Assembly: GCF_001029285.1 (NCBI RefSeq)
Contig: NZ_LDZY01000001.1
Location: forward strand, 62,001-126,000
Length of the DNA: 64,000 bases
Direction: 5' to 3'
From: Desulfosporosinus acididurans
GTDB taxonomy: Bacteria; Bacillota; Desulfitobacteriia; Desulfitobacteriales; Desulfitobacteriaceae
Part shown: positions 16,468-25,651 of the stretch, piece by piece
Layout of the letters: every line of letters starts with the position of its first letter
Position numbering within the stretch: the stretch's first letter is position 1
Program-made: the position numbers and the translations under genes
The notes under the pieces: model-generated
Database searches by the model: none
Seen by the model: the letters and a program-made list of their open reading frames with translations, nothing else
Told to the model about the DNA's origin: nothing

Positions 16468-17520
16468 ATCTTGCATTAAATCTATATATTGTTCCTTGTT
16501 GATTATCCGCCCTTTATTATCTTTTAACAGACGTATCAAAGGCCGTGTAGGCATTTGCATGGGAACAGCCGCAACTACTCCTATTTCACCGGTATTAAGT
16601 GTTATAACTGCGTTTTCCGGATATAAGATTAGACTTTCACGAAAAGCTTTCACTACTATGGGATCATAACCCTTTCCCGCCCCTGCAATGATCATCTCCA
16701 AAGCATAGTAAGGCGGCAAACCTTTTCGATAGGGTCTGTCAGCAGTTAAGGCGTCAAACACGTCGGTCACAGCTACAATTTGAGCATCGAGATGTATGTC
16801 ATTCTTTTTTAAACCGCAAGGATAGCCTGTGCCATTCCAGCGTTCATGATGTTTAATGACTGTCTCTAATACACTTGGCAATACCCGAGAGTTTTTAAGC
16901 ATCTCCGCACCAAACTGTGGATGCTGTTTCATAAGAAGGTGTTCCTTCTCTGTCAAAGTTCCAGGTTTATTCAAAATTTCTTTAGGAATATTCAGTTTAC
17001 CCAAATCATGCAAAAGTGCTCCCAAAGTTAAATACTTAAGTTTTTTCTCACTATACCCCAAACGCCTAGCCGTCAACGTCGCTAAAATAGCCACGTTCAA
17101 ACTGTGCACAAAGGTCCCATAATCATGATGTCTAAATTGTTCTACATCAAGTCGAACCATATTTAAATTCAAATATACATTAGTAGCTCTTAATTGTTTG
17201 ATAATTATTTCCACAAGTTCGATTGTCTTTTTTATCTGTTCTTGACTAATAAGTTTTGCCTCATGATAAATATTCCATAAAGAACCAACTAATTTTTCAT
17301 AGACATCCTTAGGAAAGGGTTTAATGATATTAGCCGAACGATTTTCATCTTCTTTTTTCTCCCAAATAAAAACCTCCCTATTTTCAAGAAGTTTTTGGAT
17401 GCTTTCTGTAATTGGTTGTCCTTTATGTAATAACAATACACCAACCTTATCAAATAAATCGGCACTCGCTGTCATACTTGCAGCTAAATTCGTATGAACT
17501 TGCTTCAACAACCAATTCAA
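16411..17520 (-). CDS. HD-GYP domain c-di-GMP phosphodiesterase
   Basis: This enzyme is predicted to hydrolyse cyclic di-GMP. The HD-GYP domain spans about residues 130-315. It contains HSLNVAILA, the metal-binding HDLGKLNIPKEILNKPG and HHERWNGTGYP, with D in VAVTDVFDALTADRPYR. The N-terminal 120 residues are a divergent domain with no membrane span. The start is TTG at 17520 behind GAGGAGGGAG. The leader holds a c-di-GMP-I riboswitch followed by a terminator, so the enzyme's own substrate probably sets its expression. It could also be read as a plain HD-GYP signalling protein. Confidence 0.93.
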   Translation of the reverse strand: MNWLLKQVHTNLAASMTASADLFDKVGVLLLHKGQPITESIQKLLENREVFIWEKKEDENRSANIIKPFPKDVYEKLVGSLWNIYHEAKLISQEQIKKTIELVEIIIKQLRATNVYLNLNMVRLDVEQFRHHDYGTFVHSLNVAILATLTARRLGYSEKKLKYLTLGALLHDLGKLNIPKEILNKPGTLTEKEHLLMKQHPQFGAEMLKNSRVLPSVLETVIKHHERWNGTGYPCGLKKNDIHLDAQIVAVTDVFDALTADRPYRKGLPPYYALEMIIAGAGKGYDPIVVKAFRESLILYPENAVITLNTGEIGVVAAVPMQMPTRPLIRLLKDNKGRIINKEQYIDLMQDLTRFIGRIEFNLPMRGYP

Positions 17521-17565
17521 GAATTCTCCCTCCTCTTTATCTCTCTTAAACCTTCCTTATTTTAT

Positions 17566-17599
17566 TAAAAATAAAAGCCGCCGAACTCAATGAACGGCG
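17566..17599 (-). terminator. Riboswitch expression-platform terminator
   Basis: On the minus strand CGCCG and CGGCG enclose an 11-base loop, followed by GCTTTTATTTTT. It lies between the c-di-GMP aptamer and the HD-GYP start codon. Confidence 0.7.
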
Positions 17600-17614
17600 A
17601 CACAGTTTCTTTGT

Positions 17615-17700
17615 TTGGTAACCCGGCTATCTATCATCTTTTAGCTAGACCCGTGGCTTTGCGTCCTCAGCTCTCACTGAGTTTGCCTTTATCACTGAAT
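17615..17700 (-). ncRNA. Cyclic di-GMP-I riboswitch (GEMM-I)
   Basis: The conserved pieces appear in order on the minus strand: AAAGGCAAAC, GAGGACGCAAAGCCAC, GGGTCTA, and GATAGCCGGGTTACC. These match the GEMM-I aptamer, including the tetraloop-receptor segments. The downstream terminator at 17566-17599 suggests transcriptional control. Since the gene is a c-di-GMP phosphodiesterase, an ON switch would give negative feedback (inference). The remaining 17701-18025 holds divergent promoters but no gene. Confidence 0.92.
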
Positions 17701-18025
17701 GTTAAATTATCTCCTTACTTCATTAAAACGATTATTGCATCACTGGAAAGTAGTATATTATAAGATATGATAAAGTACAACATTCTTTAACTATTATAAC
17801 GTATTTTTATCATATTATCATATTATTTATCATTTTATGACATACATTAAGTTTAATTTGACATTATCTGAGTATATTTGACCTATTTCACTTCGATAGA
17901 TATACTAATTGCCTATAATAAACTTATGCCCAAAATAAATATATTACTCAGAAACCATTTGTCGAAACCGAACTCTTCCTGTAAAATTAAACTGTTCCTA
18001 TTAATCTATTTAAGGAGGTTTTTTT

Positions 18026-19261
18026 ATGTCTGGGACTCCGTCCACTTCCCCATCTCGCAAGGTTTCGATGGTTCCCATCAAAGGAATTTTGGTTTTACTC
18101 ATTGCTGTGTTAGTATGCGCATTGGCCGTTGGTCGTTACAATGGTCCTCTGCCAACCGTGGAAGCGAAACTAACTACCACATCCTCTTCATTGCCCGGTC
18201 ATTTTTCGGTAACATTTCCTGAACAGGGTGAATCAGCTGTTGGCACAGAAAATTTAGGTGTTATAACGTCAACACCTAACCAATCACCCGTTCCAATTGC
18301 CAGCGTGACAAAAATTATGACTGCTTATTTAGTCTTAAAAACTCATCCTTTACAACCGGGTCAATCCGGTCCCGCTTTAACTATGAGTGCCCAAGATTTC
18401 GCTGGTTATCAAAATGCTTTAAGCAATGGCTATTCATATTTAAAGATTGAAGAAGGGGAAACCCTCACTGAAAAGCAACTCCTGGAAGGTCTATTACTCC
18501 CTTCGGGAGACAATGTTGCCGATACCCTGGGGCGATGGGTATCCGGATCAGATGAAGCATTTGTTGCCAAAATGAACGAAACCGCAAAATCCCTTGGTAT
18601 GACTAAAACTCACTATGCAGATGCCAGCGGTGTCAGTGAAACAACGGTCAGCACCGCTGTAGATCAAATAAAAATTGCTCAAGCAGCCATGCAAGACCCT
18701 GTTTTTCGTCAAATTGTTGCTATGCCGCAAGCGACTCTTCCTGTTGCCGGAACAGTATACAATGTCAATAGCATGGTTGGAAAACATGGCATTACAGGCA
18801 TTAAAACAGGATCAACAACAGCAGCAGGCGGTTGTTTTGTCTCGGCAACACCCGTTGTTGCTGGCGATGAAACCCATTACATTATTGGTGCAGTTTTAGG
18901 TCAAGTTACTCAACAATCTCTCCAAAGTGCGCTTCAAGCAAATGCTGACATACTGGATCAAGTTCGCTCTCAATTCAAACTCTATACTTTAGACCAACCT
19001 GCCTCGGGTTACGGCGAACTTACAACGGCTTGGGGCAGCAACAGTCCGTTAAAGGCGTCTAAGTCTGTACAAATCTTTGGATATCCTGGCATGAAAGTCA
19101 ACTATTCCATAGATCCCCAAACTACTAAATTACCAATGCCAGCCAACAGTAATCGTGCCACCTTGAAAATTAAATCTGGTGAAGAAGTCCAATCTATTCC
19201 GCTTCAGAATTTACAGCCTATAAATCCACCCGGATTTTTATGGCGGCTTATTCGTTTTTAA
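18026..19261 (+). CDS. dacA: D-alanyl-D-alanine carboxypeptidase, S11 family
   Basis: This low-molecular-weight penicillin-binding protein trims the terminal D-Ala of peptidoglycan stems. An N-terminal membrane segment (19-36) acts as signal or anchor. The active-site motifs are SVTK (S93-K96), SGD in LLPSGDNVAD, where SxN is more usual, and KTGST. A C-terminal beta domain follows (about 320-411), with the final WRLIRF. The start has an ideal AAGGAGG site. It is close to the MBL-fold gene downstream (25 bases), so the two are probably cotranscribed. Confidence 0.9.
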   Translation: MSGTPSTSPSRKVSMVPIKGILVLLIAVLVCALAVGRYNGPLPTVEAKLTTTSSSLPGHFSVTFPEQGESAVGTENLGVITSTPNQSPVPIASVTKIMTAYLVLKTHPLQPGQSGPALTMSAQDFAGYQNALSNGYSYLKIEEGETLTEKQLLEGLLLPSGDNVADTLGRWVSGSDEAFVAKMNETAKSLGMTKTHYADASGVSETTVSTAVDQIKIAQAAMQDPVFRQIVAMPQATLPVAGTVYNVNSMVGKHGITGIKTGSTTAAGGCFVSATPVVAGDETHYIIGAVLGQVTQQSLQSALQANADILDQVRSQFKLYTLDQPASGYGELTTAWGSNSPLKASKSVQIFGYPGMKVNYSIDPQTTKLPMPANSNRATLKIKSGEEVQSIPLQNLQPINPPGFLWRLIRF

Positions 19262-19286
19262 TCATTTCCTAGGAGAGGTGAAAACA

Positions 19287-19922
19287 ATGCATATTCGTTG
19301 GTTTGGTCACTCCTGCTTTCTTTTTACTAATCAGGAGGGCCTAAAAATCCTAACAGACCCCTTTAATGAAAAAGTGGGATACCCTCTTCCTCAAGTTAAT
19401 ACGGACATTATTACCGTGAGCCATCATCACCATGACCACGATCATGTTCAAGGTCTTCCCGGAAAACCTCTAATTATTGATGAAGAAGGTCAGCACAATA
19501 TTTTCGGTCTATCGCTAACAGGCACAAAAACATTTCATGATGACGACCTGGGATTCAAACGCGGCAAGAATGTTCTTTTTTCATTTACAATGGACGGCGT
19601 CACCGTTGTCCATTTAGGGGATCTTGGACATGTTCTAACCCCAGAACAGTTGTCAAACGTCGGACAAGTAGATATCGTCTGTGTTCCCGTGGGGGGCTTT
19701 TATACCATAGACGCTGAACAAGCTTATCAAGTAATCCATCAGCTGAATCCCAAGATTATTTTACCAATGCATTATAAACGGGATGATACAATTTCATTGC
19801 CTATTGCCGGTGTTGATAGTTTCCTCAAACACTTTGATTTAATTAAAAAAGCAAAAGATCTAAATATCTCTTCTTCGTCTTTGCCTCAAAGCCAAGAAGT
19901 TGTTGTCCTGGAGTTATCATAG
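19287..19922 (+). CDS. Metal-dependent hydrolase, MBL fold (UPF0173-like)
   Basis: The protein has 211 residues with GHSCF near the start, SHHHHDHDH as the metal site near residue 47-55, LGDLGH and LPMHYK. These are signatures of the UPF0173/YtkL group of MBL-fold proteins. The substrate is unknown. The ATG at 19287 behind AGGAGAGGTG is preferred to an in-frame GTG at 19278, which lies inside that site. Its place after a DD-carboxypeptidase hints at, but does not prove, a link to wall metabolism. Confidence 0.88.
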   Translation: MHIRWFGHSCFLFTNQEGLKILTDPFNEKVGYPLPQVNTDIITVSHHHHDHDHVQGLPGKPLIIDEEGQHNIFGLSLTGTKTFHDDDLGFKRGKNVLFSFTMDGVTVVHLGDLGHVLTPEQLSNVGQVDIVCVPVGGFYTIDAEQAYQVIHQLNPKIILPMHYKRDDTISLPIAGVDSFLKHFDLIKKAKDLNISSSSLPQSQEVVVLELS

Positions 19923-19925
19923 ACA

Positions 19926-19978
19926 AAAAGCCCCCACCTTGGAACTGATAAGGATCAGTTTCACAAGATGGGGGCTTT
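19926..19978. terminator. Intrinsic terminator between convergent genes
   Basis: AAAGCCCCCA pairs with TGGGGGCTTT and an inner stem ACTGAT/ATCAGT extends it. The T run is better on the minus strand. Confidence 0.85.
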
Positions 19979-20014
19979 GCCGTGCTGTCAAATTAATCGG
20001 ATGCTCTCCTAGGC

Positions 20015-20476
20015 TTAGTGGATAAAGTTATTTACGATATATCGCACAATGTCTCCGCGACTAATAATACCTACAAGTTTCCCCTGGGAAACAACAGGGA
20101 CCTTCTTGATTTTTTTATTGCCTAAAACTTTTGCCACTTGATCCAGATCCTCTTCTGCTTCCACGGTTATAACCCGTTTGGTGGCAATTTCCATAACATT
20201 GCAATTCATGAGATTTTTTATTTTGTCATCAAAGGTTTCCGTATCTACCCACGAGGCCGAATTAAAAGCGTCGATAAAGAAAATCTTTGGATCCTGATAG
20301 CCGATATTTTTCATGATATCACCATCGCTGATAAAACCGATTGGTTCATTCTTGTCATTGATGACAGGAACTCCGCTGATCCGATGTTCAACAAAAGCCT
20401 GAAGAACCGTTTTTACTGAATCATGATTACTTACCGATACGACCTGCTTTACCATAGTTTCAAATGCTTTTGCCAT
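20015..20476 (-). CDS. Tandem CBS-domain protein
   Basis: The 153 residues hold two CBS domains (about 8-60 and 92-150) with characteristic ends GVPVINDKNEPIGFISDGDIM and VPVVSQGKLVGIISRGDIV. Such stand-alone pairs bind adenine nucleotides and act as energy or second-messenger sensors. There is no effector domain, so the partner is unknown. A GAGGTGGGG site precedes the ATG. It is near the efflux gene (71 bases upstream on the same strand is free), but cotranscription is uncertain. Confidence 0.88.
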   Translation of the reverse strand: MAKAFETMVKQVVSVSNHDSVKTVLQAFVEHRISGVPVINDKNEPIGFISDGDIMKNIGYQDPKIFFIDAFNSASWVDTETFDDKIKNLMNCNVMEIATKRVITVEAEEDLDQVAKVLGNKKIKKVPVVSQGKLVGIISRGDIVRYIVNNFIH

Positions 20477-20548
20477 AATTACCCCACCTCTTTAAAGTAA
20501 TTGTTAATTTCATCGTAGTTATTATCATAAGAAAAAAATTTTATTTTA

Positions 20549-22210
20549 CTATTGAAGGGGCTGAGTCGTCTTTCCTCGCATATAGGAAGCCACCGCCCCA
20601 ATGATTGACAACACGGCAGAAATGTAAAAAGCAATTCGCAAACTAGACATTACTGCAGGAGCAATTAGTTTAGGAAAGAAAACCGTCCCGAGAATCAGCT
20701 GCTGACTTGCTTGAGGCAGATTATGGAGAACAGCCGCAGGTAACAGTTGGGCCATCGGGTTATAACCTAAAAAGGCGGCGAACAAAGCTCCCGTCGGCGG
20801 TAAGTTGGCAACCGTTTGGGCGGTCGCTGCCGGAACGCCTGCACTGATAAGTCCTTGGTACATGGTGGCAGGCAAATGATGAGCTAAGCCAATGATCAAT
20901 ATACTGAAATATAATGTCATACTTAAAGCCGATCCTGTATTTTGTAAGGTAGCACGCATCCCGGAAGAAGCTCCTCGATGCTCGGGAGGAACAGTATTCA
21001 TGATAGCCGTTGTATTAGGAGCAGCAAACATCCCCATTCCTATACCAGCAATCAGCAAGATAATAACAAAGGGCAGATAACTGAAGTTGGCCGGTAAAAA
21101 AGTTAATAAGATAAAAGCAAGCGTTGATAAGAGCATACCAATCGTAGCAAAGCCGCGGGCACCGAAACGGTCTGAAAGAAAGCCGCTTACCGGTCCCATG
21201 ACAAAAAAGCCTAACATCATTGGGAGCATATAAATCCCCGCCCATAAAGGTGTTTGCTCAAAACTATAGCCGTGGAGAGGAAGCCAAATTCCCTGGAGCC
21301 AGATGATCAGCATGAACTGTAATCCGCCTCGAGCTACTGATGATAAAAACAAACTGAGATTGCCGGCTGCAAAAGCTCTGATTTTAAATAATTCTAGGCG
21401 AAACATAGGCGTCTCGGTAACGAGTTCAATATATATAAAGCCGGCTAAAAGAACAACTCCAAGAATAATGCCGCCAATAACCCAAGGATTACCCCAACCC
21501 ATTTTCGATGTTCCATAGGGCATAATACCATATGTTAACGCTAGAAGAAGGGCTGTTAAGCCAACGGCAAAGGTACCATTTCCTAACCAGTCGATCTTCT
21601 CTTTTCTCAACAATAACCCTGTATCCTTTAATTTAAGATAGGCCCATATTGTACCCGTAAGGCCGACAGGAACACTGACTAGAAATACTAAACGCCATTG
21701 AATATCTGCTAAAAGACCGCCTAGGATTAGACCTACTAAGGAACCGCCGATGCCTAGGATTTGATTTAGTCCCATTGCCATGCCCCTTTGATTAGGTGGA
21801 AAGGCATCCGTAAGAATCGCAGTGCTGTTGGAAAACAGGAATCCTGAGCCAACCCCTTGCAAAAGGCGAAAGAGAATTAATTCAGTTGCTCCTATGCTCC
21901 CCTTTCCCGGGGTAAGAGCAAGTAAGATTGAAGCTGCCGTAAAAATAGCGAAACCTAGATTATATAAGCGGGCCCGGCCATATATGTCGGATATTCTGCC
22001 AAAGGAAACTAACAGCGTGGCTGTCACCACGGTATACCCCATCAACAACCAGAGCAAATAAGCAGTACTTGCAGGAGCCATGGGATTAATTTGGATTCCT
22101 CTAAAAATTGCCGGAAGAGAAATCAATACAATATTTCCGTTGAGCATCGCCATAAATACTCCAAGTGTTGTATTTGACAATGCAATCCATTTATAACGTG
22201 AATTTTGCAT
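20549..22210 (-). CDS. MFS drug efflux transporter, DHA2 (14-helix) family
   Basis: This is a proton-driven multidrug exporter of the EmrB/QacA type. About 14 hydrophobic helices are visible, with motif A-like [14 protein letters not shown] after helix 2 and motif C-like [18 protein letters not shown] in helix 5. The start is the ATG at 22210 ([14 protein letters not shown]) behind AGGGAAGG. A longer frame to 22255 lacks a site. The hydrophilic loop near residue 460-510 is rich in Ala and Pro. Substrates cannot be predicted. Confidence 0.9.
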   Translation of the reverse strand: MQNSRYKWIALSNTTLGVFMAMLNGNIVLISLPAIFRGIQINPMAPASTAYLLWLLMGYTVVTATLLVSFGRISDIYGRARLYNLGFAIFTAASILLALTPGKGSIGATELILFRLLQGVGSGFLFSNSTAILTDAFPPNQRGMAMGLNQILGIGGSLVGLILGGLLADIQWRLVFLVSVPVGLTGTIWAYLKLKDTGLLLRKEKIDWLGNGTFAVGLTALLLALTYGIMPYGTSKMGWGNPWVIGGIILGVVLLAGFIYIELVTETPMFRLELFKIRAFAAGNLSLFLSSVARGGLQFMLIIWLQGIWLPLHGYSFEQTPLWAGIYMLPMMLGFFVMGPVSGFLSDRFGARGFATIGMLLSTLAFILLTFLPANFSYLPFVIILLIAGIGMGMFAAPNTTAIMNTVPPEHRGASSGMRATLQNTGSALSMTLYFSILIIGLAHHLPATMYQGLISAGVPAATAQTVANLPPTGALFAAFLGYNPMAQLLPAAVLHNLPQASQQLILGTVFFPKLIAPAVMSSLRIAFYISAVLSIIGAVASYMRGKTTQPLQ

Positions 22211-22570
22211 AAACTTTGATCCTTCCCTAAATAAATTCGCCAAAATTACTAGCATAAATCATAATTGTCTTATTTTGCACCTTTTAAGTATTACCATTCT
22301 GCAAATCATCAATTCTCTTTTGAATTAGAGATTTTATAGTCTGCAACTAGAGAACGATAACCGCATCAACATTTTACATTTAGGCATTTAGACATCCAAT
22401 AAAATTCAGGCCTTTTATTAAACAATAGCAATAGTTGTCGTCTTCCTTTCGCATATCTCTTTAAAAATGGCTTCCTCTGCAAACCACTTTATTTATAGTT
22501 TACGTCAACGTTACTTATTTTACAAATGTTATTTTTCTTAGTTCTTATACTGTGGTATGAATTAATACAA
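22211..22570. other. Intergenic region, 360 bases
   Basis: This AT-rich stretch lies upstream of the efflux gene and should contain its promoter. No convincing promoter hexamer pair, gene or repeat was found. Confidence 0.4.
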
Positions 22571-22599
22571 ACAGACTGCCAGCATTGCCAGCAGTCTGT
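22571..22599 (-). terminator. Intrinsic terminator after the YjcZ-like genes
   Basis: Arms ACAGACTGC and GCAGTCTGT are followed on the minus strand by TTGTATTAATT. The T run is modest. Confidence 0.6.
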
Positions 22600-22630
22600 G
22601 ATATTTTAGATTTACAACTCCGATCTAAAT

Positions 22631-22753
22631 CTAAAAGATAACTCCAAGTGCAATTAAAATAAGAACTGCAATGGCAATAATCCCTGCTCCGATACAGCTG
22701 CCACCATATCCATAGCCGCCGCCAAAACCTCCAAAGCCTCCATATCCATACAT
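22631..22753 (-). CDS. YjcZ-like sporulation peptide, glycine/tyrosine-rich
   Basis: A 40-residue peptide begins MYGYGGFGGFGGGYGYGG and ends in one membrane helix (IGAGIIAIAVLILIALGVIF). This is the pattern of YjcZ-family sporulation peptides. AGAGGAG sits 9 bases before the ATG. It is separated by 31 bases from a second member upstream, so both are likely transcribed together during sporulation (inference from the family). Confidence 0.8.
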   Translation of the reverse strand: MYGYGGFGGFGGGYGYGGSCIGAGIIAIAVLILIALGVIF

Positions 22754-22784
22754 AATTTATTCTCCTCTTTCTTTTTTAAATTCT

Positions 22785-22892
22785 TTAGAATACAATCCCC
22801 ATAGCAATTAAAAGCAAGATAATTACTACAACGATTCCAATACCTGCTCCCCAGCCAAAACCTGCTCCACCGCCAGCTGCTCCAAATGCCAT
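22785..22892 (-). CDS. YjcZ-like sporulation peptide
   Basis: A 35-residue peptide reads MAFGAAGGGAGFGWGAGIG followed by a hydrophobic helix ending MGIVF. It is typical of the YjcZ family (small membrane peptides of spore formers). AAAGGAGG stands 7 bases before the ATG. A decayed relative lies at 3690-3800. Confidence 0.85.
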   Translation of the reverse strand: MAFGAAGGGAGFGWGAGIGIVVVIILLLIAMGIVF

Positions 22893-23054
22893 TCTGTTTT
22901 CCTCCTTTCTTGCAACCTAGTACACAATATGCTAAATACCCATATTTTTCCACTAGAATACAAAAAATTTCTCGCTGACACTGGCATCACTAAATAACCT
23001 TTCAGCTGTAAGAACGAACAAAAGAAGTTTGCACGTCATTACAGCCCTCAAAAA

Positions 23055-23088
23055 TTAAAAGCCTAGCCTTAATGGCTAGAAGCTTTTA
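23055..23088. terminator. Intrinsic terminator after the M28 peptidase gene
   Basis: TTAAAAGC and TAGCC pair with GGCTA and GCTTTTAA. It lies about 60 bases beyond the stop at 23146. Confidence 0.75.
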
Positions 23089-23145
23089 AAGACATTTTAT
23101 CAATTCGTACTATTACTCGCTTATCTTAATTTGCATTCGAGTCGA

Positions 23146-24195
23146 CTAAAAAGCGATGGCTTGAACAGCGTTATAGAGAATTTTATTCGCCAAAGCAATT
23201 TTTTCCGGATTTACAAAATCAGGGACATCAGCCGGAGTATGATTCTTATAAAGCCAATCTTTAGCCATCATTGTTACTGCCGGAATATGATCCATATTGA
23301 AATACAGTTGATCACTATTATAACCATCATGTGAAGTCAAAGGTATGCTTATTTTTTCTGTGGAAGCGGCAGTCTGTACAGCTTGTACGGCCTTATTATC
23401 ACTGCTGGCCCAAATAGAAAAATCCCTCAAAGGACCATTACCAATGGTGTCAACATTAAATACAGCTTGAATTCCTTGAAGAGGAAACGTTGGCTTTTGC
23501 AAAAAGGAAAACGATCCCACAAAACCCATTTCTTCCGCACTCCAAAAAGCTAATATTACATTGCGTTTTGGTTTGACTCCTTCTTTAAGCAAACGACGCA
23601 TGACATCAAGAATACAACCTACTCCGGAGGCATTATCATTGGCCCCGGGATAAAGAGAACCTTGAAATATACCTAGATGATCAAAGTGAGCGGATAAGAT
23701 TACCGATTCATTCCTATTCGTTCCCATAACGCCCCCGATGACGTTTACACAGGGCGTGCGCAAATCTTGGGGATTTCCGGGGCGAAACGTCAAACGCCCA
23801 TGGAAAAATTCTTCAACGACAGGATAAACTGTAAAAGCATTTGTATAATTACGGGTATTATCTTCCATCAAATCGCCCAGAGGTTCCAGCCCTAAGCCTT
23901 CCAATTGTTCCATCAGATAGGCAGCAGCCTTTTCTGCCCCGACCGTTCCAGCCCGTCGACCTTGAATGTCTGACTTAGTTAGGGCAAAAATATCATCCAT
24001 TGCCGTCTGGTTCAGATAGGAATCATCTTTGACGAGAATAGAATTCTCCGGCTTTAGGGACGAGTCCTTGGTCAGAATCGATGCTTGTACAACTTGAAGA
24101 TTTACAAGTTCAGATATCTTTGACCAACCTAACCAGGGAAGTAATCCTGCTCCAAAACCTGCTATACATTTTAAGAAACTTCTTCTTGTCGGCAT
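23146..24195 (-). CDS. Tat-exported M28-family zinc aminopeptidase
   Basis: The protein starts with a clear twin-arginine signal (TRRSFLK at 3-9, then a hydrophobic stretch to about 25), so it is folded before export. The M28 zinc ligands are seen in order: H in SAHFDHLG, D in GANDNASG, the E-E pair in SAEEMGF, D in NVDTIG and the final H in the TMMAKDWLYKNHTP region. Such enzymes remove N-terminal residues from peptides. A protease-associated-type segment may occupy residues 85-165. It is monocistronic, with a terminator behind it. Confidence 0.9.
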   Translation of the reverse strand: MPTRRSFLKCIAGFGAGLLPWLGWSKISELVNLQVVQASILTKDSSLKPENSILVKDDSYLNQTAMDDIFALTKSDIQGRRAGTVGAEKAAAYLMEQLEGLGLEPLGDLMEDNTRNYTNAFTVYPVVEEFFHGRLTFRPGNPQDLRTPCVNVIGGVMGTNRNESVILSAHFDHLGIFQGSLYPGANDNASGVGCILDVMRRLLKEGVKPKRNVILAFWSAEEMGFVGSFSFLQKPTFPLQGIQAVFNVDTIGNGPLRDFSIWASSDNKAVQAVQTAASTEKISIPLTSHDGYNSDQLYFNMDHIPAVTMMAKDWLYKNHTPADVPDFVNPEKIALANKILYNAVQAIAF

Positions 24196-24348
24196 ACGAA
24201 CTTCCCCCTAACATTATAGCAGAAGCCTAATCTAACCTGCTCAAATTACCAGGCTAGTGATATTTTTAACGCAAAGATACTCTGTAATTTCTCATCCGCA
24301 AAACTAACTGCTATTATGAATATCGGCCAGTTCGTATGTAAACCTTAG

Positions 24349-24855
24349 CTAAAGTGTCTTCTTGAGCAAATTATCATGGCGCCATTCTTCCAGACAGTTA
24401 TTGACTCGAGCAACGGCCTCCGGAATACTTCTCTGCAGCGTCTCTGTTAATTCAGTCCCCCAGTCCAGACTCTCAGGCTGGATACCAATAACAACAATTT
24501 CCTCCGGTGTACGTCCTTGGAATCCGGCCCAGTACAAAACCTCTGCAAAGCTCATTTGATGTACAGAAAGTTTATTGCTTGTATACTTCGGCACTTCATC
24601 TCCACGCCACACAACTACCTCTCCTGGCTTTTTTCCCGCCTCAACAGCATCCAAAACGATCAGCCGTTTCGTATTCTCGACGAATTCTAATAATCTCAAG
24701 CCATCCGTTCCTCCATCAAGAAGGACAATTTCCGGAGGAAGATTATTTCGAAGCCGTTCTAAAAGATGAATACCAGCCCCTTCGTCCTGGCGGATAGAAT
24801 TTCCGAGTCCAAGTATTCCAATTTCAATTTGGTCTTCTATATTAACCTTATTCAC
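24349..24855 (-). CDS. hyaD: [NiFe] hydrogenase maturation protease
   Basis: This endopeptidase removes the C-terminal tail of the large hydrogenase subunit after nickel insertion. The 168 residues show the family start GILGLGNSIRQDEGAG, with metal ligands E and D in DEGAG and LDAVEAG and the histidine in KLSVHQMSF. The start is GTG at 24855 behind GAGGGGG. It is the last gene of the operon hyaA-B-C-D, 33 bases after hyaC, and its substrate is presumably the large subunit at 25652-27364. Confidence 0.93.
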   Translation of the reverse strand: MNKVNIEDQIEIGILGLGNSIRQDEGAGIHLLERLRNNLPPEIVLLDGGTDGLRLLEFVENTKRLIVLDAVEAGKKPGEVVVWRGDEVPKYTSNKLSVHQMSFAEVLYWAGFQGRTPEEIVVIGIQPESLDWGTELTETLQRSIPEAVARVNNCLEEWRHDNLLKKTL

Positions 24856-24888
24856 GAATATGCCCCCTCGATCAATGCTCTGTACCCT

Positions 24889-25638
24889 TTATAAGGAATT
24901 ATTTTGCGAGCTGACAGCTCCTAAAGCTCCTAAAGCTCCTGCTGAAATTGTCTCTGAAGAAAGGTCCAAATCAGGCGAGGCGCAACTATTAGTCTCAACA
25001 AATTTATAGCCGGTTATAATGGAGGAGACAGTTCCGTCTTTATCCAAAATGTCCTGGCGAAATAACATATAGAGATGACCGATCAAAAAGAGCGGGTACC
25101 CCCAGGCCAGAAGATGATGCCAGATCCTAACGTTATATTCTCCACCTAAAACCGGAATTATCCAGCCAAATAGAGCAAACCAAGTTCCGTTCGGATCACT
25201 GCCGCTTTTCATCGCCATCCCGGTGATGATCATCATACTACCTGCCAGCCAGATAAAACAAAGATACAATAAACTGGCTAGAGAATTATGACCTACATGA
25301 GGCGTCGATTTTTTTGAGAGAAACAGGTAATACTTAAGGGTTTTAAAGGTATCTTGCCAAAATGATTTTCTCCAAAAGCGGAGTTTTGCATAGTCATTGC
25401 CTGCCCAAAACCAATAGAGACGAAACAGCATATTAGCTGTAAAAATCAATGCCGTTACTACATGAACATAATGACAGGTACCCATGAGAAAATGACCGGC
25501 AGCCTCACCGCTGACAGTAAACGCCGGATGCCCGATATACATCCCTGTTATGAAAAGAATCGTAATGCAAAAGGCGTTGACCCAGTGAAATAAACGTATG
25601 GGAATCTGCCAGACATAAACTTGTTCTTTCTGAGTCAT
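24889..25638 (-). CDS. hyaC: Hydrogenase cytochrome b subunit
   Basis: This membrane anchor passes electrons from the hydrogenase small subunit to menaquinone. Four membrane helices are visible, with heme-ligand histidines in RLFHWVNAF, CHYVHVVTA and WHHLLAWGYPLFLIGHLY. The C-terminal tail (Ala/Gly/Leu-rich) is unusual but short. The ATG at 25638 has GGGGGGAG before it. A TTG one codon earlier is possible. It follows hyaB by 13 bases. Confidence 0.92.
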   Translation of the reverse strand: MTQKEQVYVWQIPIRLFHWVNAFCITILFITGMYIGHPAFTVSGEAAGHFLMGTCHYVHVVTALIFTANMLFRLYWFWAGNDYAKLRFWRKSFWQDTFKTLKYYLFLSKKSTPHVGHNSLASLLYLCFIWLAGSMMIITGMAMKSGSDPNGTWFALFGWIIPVLGGEYNVRIWHHLLAWGYPLFLIGHLYMLFRQDILDKDGTVSSIITGYKFVETNSCASPDLDLSSETISAGALGALGAVSSQNNSL

Positions 25639-25651
25639 CAACTCTCCCCCC

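Noticed and set aside
18548-18899. Two overlapping frames inside the DD-carboxypeptidase gene
   Set aside because: The intact S11 motifs in the main frame explain the sequence, and the alternatives have no family resemblance.
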